Assembly: GCF_018128905.1 (NCBI RefSeq)
Contig: NZ_CP063808.1
Span: 3,410,001-3,474,000 of the forward strand
Source: Streptomyces sp. A2-16
GTDB taxonomy: Bacteria; Actinomycetota; Actinomycetes; Streptomycetales; Streptomycetaceae
Reading direction: 5' to 3'
Length of the DNA: 64,000 bases
How positions within the stretch are numbered: position 1 is the stretch's first letter; each line of letters starts with the position of its first letter. The notes beneath the pieces were generated by a model. That model was not told where the DNA came from and did no database searches. It saw only the letters and a list, made by a program, of their open reading frames with translations. Of this stretch, positions 1 to 6,279 are shown piece by piece. Position numbers and translations under genes: made by a program.

Positions 1-464
1 TCGAGATGAGCGACGACGAGAACGGCCGGCTCAATCCGCTGGGCGTCAACTGCCTCCGGACCTTCCCCCTGTTCGGGCGAGTGGTCTGGGGTGCGCGGAC
101 GCTGCGCGGGGCCGATCAGGCGGCGGACGAGTACAAGTATGTGCCCGTGCGGCGGCTGGCCCTGTTCATGGAGGAGACGTTGTTCCGGAACACCAAGTGG
201 GTGGTGTTCGAACCGAACGACGAGCCCCTGTGGTCGCAGATCCGCCTGAACGTGGGCGCGTTCATGCACGACCTCTTCGTGCAGGGCGCGTTCCAGGGGA
301 ACACCCCGGCCAAGGCGTACTTCGTCAGGTGCGACAGCCAGACCACGACCCAGAACGACATCGATCGGGGAATCGTGAACATCCTCGTGGGATTCGCGCC
401 GCTGAAACCCGCCGAGTTCGTGGTCGTCAAGCTTCAGCAGATCGCCGGCCAGATCCAGACGTGA
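1..464 (+). CDS. Contractile tail sheath protein, C-terminal part (5' end outside window)
   Basis: This frame is already open at the left edge, and the first ATG (position 6) lies inside the protein, so only about the last 153 residues are present. The segment has the conserved C-terminal domain of phage/CIS sheath proteins: an NPLGVNCLRTFP-like strand, then GxVVWGARTL, YVPVRRLALFMEETL, FEPNDEPLW and the end strands AYFVRCD...NILVGFAPLKPAEFVVVKL. In contractile machines this domain links neighbouring subunits of the sheath that contracts and drives the inner tube. The tube gene follows 19 bp later in the same direction, as in Afp/PVC/Streptomyces CIS operons. I cannot tell whether other sheath paralogues lie upstream. 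Confidence 0.93.
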   Translation, partial: EMSDDENGRLNPLGVNCLRTFPLFGRVVWGARTLRGADQAADEYKYVPVRRLALFMEETLFRNTKWVVFEPNDEPLWSQIRLNVGAFMHDLFVQGAFQGNTPAKAYFVRCDSQTTTQNDIDRGIVNILVGFAPLKPAEFVVVKLQQIAGQIQT

Positions 465-483
465 GGGACGCGAGGGAAGAATA

Positions 484-1008
484 ATGGCCCAGTTCACCGT
501 CAACGAGCGGCGATTCGACCCGTACAAGAACTTCAAGTTCCGGGTCAAGTGGGACGGTCAGTACGTCGCCGGCGTCAGCAAGGTCAGTCCGCTGAAGCGC
601 ACCACGGAGGTGGTGAAGCACCGCAGCGGCGGGGATCCGAGCAGCACCCGGAAGTCGCCCGGGCGGACGGAATACGAACCGATCACGCTGGAGCGCGGGA
701 TCAGCCATGACCCGGCCTTCGAGCGGTGGGCCAACAAGGTCTGGAACTTCGGGTCGGGCCTCGGCGCAGAGGTGTCGCTGCGGGACTTCCGCAAGGACGT
801 CATCATCGAGGTGTACAACGAGGCTGGCCAGGTCGCCATCGCCTACAAGGTGTACCGCTGCTGGGTGTCGGAGTTCCAGGCGGTGCCGGATCTCGACGCG
901 AACGCCAACGCCGTAGCCATCCAGACGCTCAAGCTGGAGAACGAGGGCTGGGAACGCGACTACGACGTGCCGGAGCCCAGCGAGCCCACCTTCACCGAGC
1001 CGGCCTGA
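484..1008 (+). CDS. CIS inner tube protein (gp19/Afp1-like)
   Basis: This 174-residue protein is the size of a T4 gp19/Afp1-type tube subunit. The N-terminus reads DPYKNFKFRVKWDGQYVAGVSKVS, the usual first beta hairpins of tube proteins, and is followed by a charged loop and an ITLERG segment, typical of tail-tube proteins. Stacked hexamers form the rigid channel inside the sheath. An AGGGAAGA ribosome site sits just before the ATG. The stop overlaps the next start (TGATG), so translation is probably coupled. The C-terminal acidic/proline tail (EPSEPTFTEPA) is short and probably flexible. The family call is strong; cargo compatibility cannot be read from the sequence. Confidence 0.95.
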   Translation: MAQFTVNERRFDPYKNFKFRVKWDGQYVAGVSKVSPLKRTTEVVKHRSGGDPSSTRKSPGRTEYEPITLERGISHDPAFERWANKVWNFGSGLGAEVSLRDFRKDVIIEVYNEAGQVAIAYKVYRCWVSEFQAVPDLDANANAVAIQTLKLENEGWERDYDVPEPSEPTFTEPA

Positions 1009-1736
1009 TGGAGACCGCGAAGCGACTGCTGGACGCGTGGGAACGCGGGGCGCCCCAGGCTGCCACAGGCCGTGCCCTGTCCCTTCTGGCCGCCGCGGAA
1101 CCGGAGTCGGGCATCGACGGGATCGCGGCGTTGAGCATCGGCCGCCGGGACGCCCGACTGCTGGAACTGCGCACCAGGCTCTTCGGCGACATCCTCGTGG
1201 GGCTCGCCACCTGCGCCGCTTGCGGCGAGCTCCTGGAACTGGAGTTCTCGGCGTCGGACCTCATGCTCGATCCCGCCTCCGCCCCGGACGAACCCGCCAT
1301 CCTGCGGACGAGCGGGTACGAGCTGCGGGTCCGCCTCCTCAACAGTCGTGACCTCGACGGCATCGCCCAGCTCCCTGACGTCGCGGCCGGCCGGGACACG
1401 CTCCTGCGCTCCTGCGTGCTCGGCGCTTCGCGCGACGGTACGGAGGTTCCGGCCGACCAACTGCCCGCCCTCGTCCTCGACCTGATCGAGGAGTGGCTCG
1501 CCGCGGCCGATCCCCAGGCGGACATCGAGATGGCGTTGCACTGCCCGGGGTGTGCGGCCACCTGGCGGCAGGGGTTCGACATCGTCTCCTTCCTCTGGGC
1601 GGAGATCGACGCGTGGGCGCGCCGGACCCTGTACGACGTGCACCGCCTCGCCACTGCGTACGGCTGGCGCGAGGGCGACATCCTGGCGATGAGCGCGCCG
1701 CGCCGCCAGGCGTATCTCGACCTGGTGGGAACATGA
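1008..1736 (+). CDS. eCIS baseplate-associated protein with two Cys pairs (T4 gp26-like)
   Basis: This is a 242-residue protein starting at the ATG that overlaps the tube stop codon. It has two CxxC pairs, Cys69/Cys72 and Cys179/Cys182, spaced so that they could hold a structural metal ion in one folded unit. Similar Cys-rich proteins in this operon position are usually annotated as T4 gp26-like or hypothetical eCIS baseplate proteins. I infer a structural part in the baseplate or its assembly. The gene overlaps the next one by four bases (ATGA). The metal site is inference, since only the cysteine pattern is visible. Its place between tube and hub genes is the best evidence that it belongs to the machine. 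Confidence 0.75.
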   Translation: METAKRLLDAWERGAPQAATGRALSLLAAAEPESGIDGIAALSIGRRDARLLELRTRLFGDILVGLATCAACGELLELEFSASDLMLDPASAPDEPAILRTSGYELRVRLLNSRDLDGIAQLPDVAAGRDTLLRSCVLGASRDGTEVPADQLPALVLDLIEEWLAAADPQADIEMALHCPGCAATWRQGFDIVSFLWAEIDAWARRTLYDVHRLATAYGWREGDILAMSAPRRQAYLDLVGT

Positions 1737-2821
1737 ACGGCCTCGCCGGCAGGCAGGCTGCGCGGATCATCGATCCGGCCGGGGCGATCCGCCCGCGCCT
1801 GACATCCCTCTACGAGCCGATCGCGCCGACGGACGACGGCCTGGGATTGAGCGGGGGCATGGGGGAGTCGGCTCCTCAAGATACGGAGCCGCCCGGGGAC
1901 CAGGCGGCGGCATTGCCGGTCCCGGTCGGCACGGCGGTACAGGGGCCCGAGGCGGTGCCTGCGCACGGTCCGCAGGCACCGCCCCCGAGTACACAACGAC
2001 GTGTCCCGCTACGGGCATCGACGCCCGCGGCCTCTTCAGCTGCGTTGGGTGAACCGCCTGCCGAGGATCGTGGGGCGACCCCCGTCTCCCGGCTGATCGC
2101 TCCACGCAGCGACAGCCGAGCCGTGGCACCTGCGTCGGCGCCGGTGGGGCGGGCCAGGGCTCGGCGACCGGGCTCGGCCGCCGCCGAGGAGACGGCGCCG
2201 CGCGAGGCGCGGACCGCCGCAGCGGCCGGTACGGCTCCCACTCCGGCCGCCGTCCTGCCCGTACGCGCGGACGGCGGTGCAAACGTTGCGCAGACGGCAG
2301 TCAAGCGGCGTACCGATCAGCTGCCGACCGGGCGTGACCAGCAGTTCCCCGACGACCGAGCGGCCGGATCGCCGGCCACCGGGCCTCAGCCGAACGGCCC
2401 GACGCCACCTGTGGCGCCCCCTGCCGTCCGGACATCTGCACCCAGCCCGGCGCGCGACGTGGGCCGGACGGCCGCTCCGAGCCCGGCCGTCGCTGCGGAT
2501 CTCAGGCGCCTCGCGTCCGACGGGGACACCCGGCCCGCGGCTCCCGCACCGCCGACCGAAGCCGCACAGGCAGTGGCCCGCGCGGTACATCCCACCGTCA
2601 CTCTCGTGCCTGCCACCGCCGCCCCAGCCCCCGGTCCTCGGCCGGAGTCTCCCGCCCCCGAGCCGCAGGAGCCCGTGATCAACGTGACCATCGACCACGT
2701 CGAGGTCCGGACACCCGCTCCGCCGGCTCCCGCCCCACCGCCCGCAGCCCATCGGCCGGGACCACCGGTGATGACGATGGACGACTACCTCAACCGCCGT
2801 CGCGGACGCGGAGGACAGTGA
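1733..2821 (+). CDS. eCIS Pro/Ala-rich linker protein with conserved C-terminal motif
   Basis: This is a 362-residue, low-complexity protein. After a short N-terminal region, residues of about 60-310 are almost entirely Pro, Ala, Thr, Arg and Gly, which predicts disorder. The C-terminus is conserved-looking: VINVTIDHVEVRT, a proline stretch, then MTMDDYLNRRRGRGGQ. A strand of the type INVTIxxVEVR followed by a DDYLxxR end recurs, from memory, in small unknown proteins of eCIS operons. Its role is unknown; a flexible tether between baseplate parts is one possibility. The low-complexity part is of the type most prone to length variation and sequencing error. Function is not assigned. Confidence 0.7.
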   Translation: MNGLAGRQAARIIDPAGAIRPRLTSLYEPIAPTDDGLGLSGGMGESAPQDTEPPGDQAAALPVPVGTAVQGPEAVPAHGPQAPPPSTQRRVPLRASTPAASSAALGEPPAEDRGATPVSRLIAPRSDSRAVAPASAPVGRARARRPGSAAAEETAPREARTAAAAGTAPTPAAVLPVRADGGANVAQTAVKRRTDQLPTGRDQQFPDDRAAGSPATGPQPNGPTPPVAPPAVRTSAPSPARDVGRTAAPSPAVAADLRRLASDGDTRPAAPAPPTEAAQAVARAVHPTVTLVPATAAPAPGPRPESPAPEPQEPVINVTIDHVEVRTPAPPAPAPPPAAHRPGPPVMTMDDYLNRRRGRGGQ

Positions 2822-2822
2822 A

Positions 2823-3041
2823 GTGACCGTGCTGAGAACAGACCTGCGTATCGGACGCATCATTCTGGACGGACTGCCATCCGGCGCACACGACCGGGCG
2901 AGCTCGACAGCGGCCCTCGAGTCCGAACTGACCGGCCGGCTCGCTGAGGCATTGCCGCCCGGCGTCGATCCGTCGGCCGTCGCCCGCCGCACAGCCCGCG
3001 CCGTTCGCGCAAGCATCGAGCACGGGAGCGCCGAGCGATGA
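2823..3041 (+). CDS. Small eCIS operon protein, unknown function
   Basis: This 72-residue protein starts at a GTG two bases after the previous stop and overlaps the next gene by ATGA. It begins with LRIGRIILDGLPSG and continues as an Ala/Arg-rich amphipathic helix (LESELTGRLAEAL, VARRTARAVRASIEH). Proteins of this form often accompany the linker protein in eCIS clusters. Tight coupling on both sides supports a real gene. I see no catalytic motif, signal peptide or membrane segment. Confidence 0.7.
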   Translation: MTVLRTDLRIGRIILDGLPSGAHDRASSTAALESELTGRLAEALPPGVDPSAVARRTARAVRASIEHGSAER

Positions 3042-3697
3042 GTGCCTTCCCCGGCTCGCCCAGGCTCCTCAAAGGCGCCCTCGTCGGCACCGATCCGGCG
3101 AACCCCTTCGCGAGCGTGATCGTGTTCCAGTACAACCCGGAGCGGATGACCCGCCGGCTCACCGCACGGTCGGTCCGTGGCCACGAGGACGAGGGCGGCC
3201 GGTCGGAACCGTTCCGGCTGACCGGCCCTCCGAAGGAAGCCATCACCGTCAATGTGGAACTCGACGCGGCCGACCAATTGGAGATCGCCGATCCGCTGAC
3301 GGTCGTGTCCGGCGTCTCGCCGGCCCTGTCGGCGCTCGAGATGCTGCTCTATCCGAAGAGCTCCACCGTGATCGCCAACACGGTCCTGGCCGAACTGGGC
3401 AACATCGAGATCATTCCGCCGCGGGCGCCGCTGACCGTGTTCGTGTGGGGGCCCCAGCGCGTCCTGCCGGTACGCCTGACCGGGTTCACCATCACCGAGG
3501 AGGCGTACGACACGGCCCTCAACCCGATCCAGGCCAAGGTCGACCTCACGCTCGATGTCCTCAGCTACTCCGACCTCAAGCGCTCCGACCCCGGCTACTC
3601 GCTGTTCCTCGCCCACCAGATCGCCAAGGAACTCAACGCCACGGCGGGGGCGGCCCGGAGCGTCCAGAACCTCGGCACCGCACTGAAGATCGTCTAG
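3038..3697 (+). CDS. CIS tube-initiator/adaptor protein (CIS_tube domain, Afp7 N-terminal type)
   Basis: This 219-residue protein contains FQYNPERMTRRLTARS near the N-terminus, followed by PPKEAITVNVELDA and, further on, VFVWGPQRVLPVRLTGFTITEEAYD and NPIQAKVDLTLDVL. This is the pattern of the contractile injection system tube (CIS_tube) family, which joins the tube to the spike hub. In Afp and related systems the same domain is fused to a C-terminal LysM domain. Here the LysM part is a separate gene 9 bp downstream, so the Afp7-type protein is split. The start overlaps the preceding stop (ATGA). Confidence 0.9.
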   Translation: MSAFPGSPRLLKGALVGTDPANPFASVIVFQYNPERMTRRLTARSVRGHEDEGGRSEPFRLTGPPKEAITVNVELDAADQLEIADPLTVVSGVSPALSALEMLLYPKSSTVIANTVLAELGNIEIIPPRAPLTVFVWGPQRVLPVRLTGFTITEEAYDTALNPIQAKVDLTLDVLSYSDLKRSDPGYSLFLAHQIAKELNATAGAARSVQNLGTALKIV

Positions 3698-3706
3698 GGG
3701 GTCGTC

Positions 3707-4000
3707 ATGTTCGCGGTGACCAGCCGCTACCACGGGATCGAGACCGCCGCCCTGTCCCTGCCGGGAGGGCGGGAAGTCAGGTACGTACGCCGGCGCTTTC
3801 TGCCGTCCGGCGCCCCGGACGTCGTCGCCTTGCACACGGTCGGTCAGGGTGAACGGCTCGACAACATCACGGCCCGCCATCTTGGTGACCCGGAGCGGTT
3901 CTGGCAGCTCTGTGACGCCAACGGCGCCATGCGCTCGGACGAGTTGACAGCCGAGATCGGCCGTCTTCTGGTGATTCCCGTTCCGCAGGGAGGGCGGTGA
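3707..4000 (+). CDS. LysM-domain baseplate protein (Afp7 C-terminal/gp53-like)
   Basis: This is a 97-residue protein. After an N-terminal region rich in Arg and Tyr, residues of about 40-95 form a LysM fold: HTVGQGERLDNITARHLGDPERFWQLCDAN followed by IGRLLVIPVP is the usual beta-alpha-alpha-beta pattern. In contractile machines this domain is a structural clamp around the spike, not a cell-wall anchor, and there is no signal peptide here. A GGGGGTC ribosome site precedes the ATG. The stop overlaps the start region of the hub gene. Identification by motif and position is firm. Confidence 0.88.
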   Translation: MFAVTSRYHGIETAALSLPGGREVRYVRRRFLPSGAPDVVALHTVGQGERLDNITARHLGDPERFWQLCDANGAMRSDELTAEIGRLLVIPVPQGGR

Positions 4001-5109
4001 TGGCCGATCTGGGGGTGCGGTTACAGCTTCTGCTCGGTCCGACGGTCGTCCGCCCGGCGCCCTACGACGTCATGGACGCGCTGATCGACGTGCAGATCTG
4101 GACCTCCGACCAGCAGTCGGACGCGTTCCGGATGACGTTCGCGCTGGGCAAGGACGGGAGCGCCGACTACGGACTGCTGCGCCAGGGCTACCTCGATCCG
4201 CCTGCGCGCGTGAGTATCGCCGTCATCATGGCGGGTTCGTTCGACGTGCTGATCAACGGCATCGTCACCGACCACCAGGTGGTACCCAGCGACCGGCCGG
4301 GAGCGTCCACGCTGATCGTGAGCGGTGACGACCTGAGCTTCGCCATGACCCTCAAGGAACACAGCACCACCTTTCCGGGACGGAGCGACTCCGAGATCGT
4401 CAGGAAGATCGTGCAGGACCACGGGCTGCAGCCCGACATCACCGCCACCGACGACAAGCCCACCGACAAGCAACGGATCCCGACGCGGCAGGGTACCGAC
4501 CTCGACTGCGTGCGCAGGCTCGCCGAACGCAACGGGTTCGTCTTCTTCCTGGAACCGACCGCCGTGCCGGGCCGGAGCACCGCCTACTGGGGACCGCAGC
4601 CACGCGGCGGGCGACGGCAACCGGCGCTGTCCGTGGGCCTGGGCCCGGACGCGAACGTCGACGGCGCGGTCAGCTTCGACTTCAACGCGGCCGGTCCGGC
4701 CACCCCGCAGGTGACCATCCTCGATCCGCGCACCGGACTGACCGTCGACATCCCGGTGCCCACGGATCTGCTCGCCGCCCTGAGCGGAAGGCCGGCTGCG
4801 GCGCTGCGCACCGTGATCGCCAGGGACGTCGCCCAACTCGACGCGCTGCAGGCCGCGTTGCGTGCCCGGGTGACCGCCGGCAAGTCGTCCGACGCCGTGT
4901 CCGGTCGGGGTGAACTCGACGCCGTACGGTACGGGAGCGTGCTGCACCCGCGCCGACTGGTGGGCCTGCGTGGCGCGGGCCAGGGCTACGACGGCGACTA
5001 CTACGTCCGCGAGGTCATGCACCACCTCCGCCGGGGCGCGTACCGGCAGAACTTCGTCCTCGCCCGGGAGGGCCTGGGGGCGGTTTCCACCCGGCTGGCG
5101 GTGTCATGA
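4000..5109 (+). CDS. Baseplate hub protein (phage late control D / gp27-like) with a TTA codon
   Basis: This 369-residue protein is of the gpD/gp27 hub family, the trimeric ring between tube and spike. Family features include the early DAxIDVQIWTSDQQSDAFRMTFALGK region, the DxxFAMTLKEHSTTFPGRSDSEIVRKIV segment and RLAERNGFVFFLEP in the middle. The ATG at 4000 is chosen because AGGGAGG lies about six bases before it; a GTG three bases earlier would add one residue. Codon 8 is TTA (4021-4023), very rare in Streptomyces and read only by the bldA tRNA. Hub translation, and so machine assembly, may therefore wait for bldA expression. The stop overlaps the spike gene by four bases. Confidence 0.92.
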   Translation: MADLGVRLQLLLGPTVVRPAPYDVMDALIDVQIWTSDQQSDAFRMTFALGKDGSADYGLLRQGYLDPPARVSIAVIMAGSFDVLINGIVTDHQVVPSDRPGASTLIVSGDDLSFAMTLKEHSTTFPGRSDSEIVRKIVQDHGLQPDITATDDKPTDKQRIPTRQGTDLDCVRRLAERNGFVFFLEPTAVPGRSTAYWGPQPRGGRRQPALSVGLGPDANVDGAVSFDFNAAGPATPQVTILDPRTGLTVDIPVPTDLLAALSGRPAAALRTVIARDVAQLDALQAALRARVTAGKSSDAVSGRGELDAVRYGSVLHPRRLVGLRGAGQGYDGDYYVREVMHHLRRGAYRQNFVLAREGLGAVSTRLAVS

Positions 5110-5591
5110 ACGGCGGCGGGCCGGCGTTCTACGGCAAGTTCCGGGGCGTCGTCACCGACAACACCGACGACCGCGGACGCATCCGCGCCACCGTCGCGGA
5201 CGTGTACGGCAGTGAGAAGAGCCCTTGGGCGCTCCCGGCCGTGCCGTACGCGGGCAACGGGGTGGGGCTGTATTTGATTCCGCCCGTGGGCGCGTTGGTG
5301 TGGATCGAGTTCGAGCACGGGGATCCGGACCACCCCGTCTGGAGCGGTTGCTTCTGGGCGGAGAACCAGGCTCCGGCCACCACGCCGGAGAAGAAGGTGC
5401 TCAAGACCGCTGCGGGCACGGTGACGCTGGACGAGACCTCGAACAAGGAGGCCGTCACCATCGAGACGGCGAGAGGGCTGAAGATCACGATCGACAAGAA
5501 CGGCATCGAGATCAACGCCGGCAAAAAGGGCGTGATCAAGCTGACCCAGAACAAGGTGGCCGTCAACGGCAACGCCCTGGAGGTGACGTGA
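5106..5591 (+). CDS. Baseplate spike protein (gpV/gp5-like, OB fold plus beta-helix)
   Basis: This 161-residue protein starts FYGKFRGVVTDNTDDRGRIRATV, the OB-fold start of gpV/VgrG/gp5 spike proteins, with WALPAVPYAGNG and PPVGALVWIEFEHGDPDHPVWSGCFW following. The C-terminal third (LDETSNKEAVTIETARGLKITID..GIEINAGKKGVIKLTQNKVAVNG) has the alternating short strands of a trimeric beta-helix needle. It sits on the hub and carries the tip protein encoded next. The ATG overlaps the hub stop, and its own stop overlaps the tip gene start by one base. No enzymatic extension such as the T4 lysozyme domain is present. Confidence 0.94.
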   Translation: MNGGGPAFYGKFRGVVTDNTDDRGRIRATVADVYGSEKSPWALPAVPYAGNGVGLYLIPPVGALVWIEFEHGDPDHPVWSGCFWAENQAPATTPEKKVLKTAAGTVTLDETSNKEAVTIETARGLKITIDKNGIEINAGKKGVIKLTQNKVAVNGNALEVT

Positions 5592-5917
5592 TGGCCGGGT
5601 TTCTGTTGCACACCGACGCGACCGTGCGGTGTGCGCACACCGGAGCGGCGCAGCCGACCGCGTCCAGCGCGCGAGTCAAGATCGGCAACCAGGCTGTCGT
5701 CACCCAGCCGACCACGTACACCGTGTCGCCCGACTGCAAGGCACCGCGCCCGACAGCGGGCAACGGGCCTTGTGTCACGGCGAGTTGGACTTCGGCTGCG
5801 ACCCGGGTGAAGGTGGACGGCCGGCCGGTGCTGCTCGACAGCGGCGCGGCGACCTGCGTTCCGACCGGCACCGGGCTGACCGTCATCGCCACGCAGGAGC
5901 GGGTCAGGGGGGTGTGA
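5591..5917 (+). CDS. PAAR-like spike tip protein
   Basis: This 108-residue protein starts at the ATG in the TGATG overlap with the spike gene. Its pattern (HTDATVRCAHTGAA, VKIGNQAVVT, PCVTASW, TRVKVDGRPVLLDSGAATC, LTVIATQ) is that of PAAR/DUF4280-like proteins, which fold into a sharp cone on the spike. Cysteines and histidines (His7, Cys13, His15 and later Cys residues) could hold the tip metal ion. The gene order spike, tip, gp25 matches other eCIS operons (Afp8/9-Afp10). No toxin extension is attached, so any cargo is not carried as a PAAR fusion. Confidence 0.85.
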   Translation: MAGFLLHTDATVRCAHTGAAQPTASSARVKIGNQAVVTQPTTYTVSPDCKAPRPTAGNGPCVTASWTSAATRVKVDGRPVLLDSGAATCVPTGTGLTVIATQERVRGV

Positions 5918-6279
5918 TGCGGCAGATCGACCATCCCTTCCACGTCGACGGGTGCGGACGCACCGCGGACGCCGGAGCGGACGACCACATCCGCGACATG
6001 ATCGAGCAGTTGCTGTTCACCAGCCCGGGCGAGCGGGTCAACCGGCCCGACTTCGGCAGTGGTCTGCTGCGCAAGGTCTTCGATCCGAACAGCCCCGAGC
6101 TGGCCACCGCGCTGCAGTTCACCGTCCAGGCCGATCTGCAGCGGTGGCTCGGCGACCTGATCGAGGTCCGCTCACTCGAAGTGACCGGCGAGGACGCCAC
6201 GTTGCGCGTCGTCATCGAGTACATGGTGCGGGCCACCGGCGACGTCCAGCGGCGGACCCTCGCCCGGGGCGGCGCGTAA
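5917..6279 (+). CDS. Baseplate wedge protein gp25/gpW-like
   Basis: This 120-residue protein contains DDHIRDMIEQLLFTSPGERVNRPDFGSGLLRKVFDP, the conserved core of GPW/gp25 proteins. It includes the EQLLFTxPGERxxRPxFGSGL motif that nucleates sheath assembly at the baseplate (the EPR motif in T4 gp25; here GERVNRP). Length is normal for the family. The ATG is inside the TGATG overlap with the tip gene, and its TAA stop overlaps the next ATG. The assignment is very secure. Confidence 0.96.
   Translation: MRQIDHPFHVDGCGRTADAGADDHIRDMIEQLLFTSPGERVNRPDFGSGLLRKVFDPNSPELATALQFTVQADLQRWLGDLIEVRSLEVTGEDATLRVVIEYMVRATGDVQRRTLARGGA

Noticed and set aside
2036..3880. Long minus-strand open frame (614 codons) across the eCIS linker and CIS_tube genes
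   Set aside because: It is the antisense of real genes, with no family-like motif; in GC-rich DNA the opposite strand often stays open.
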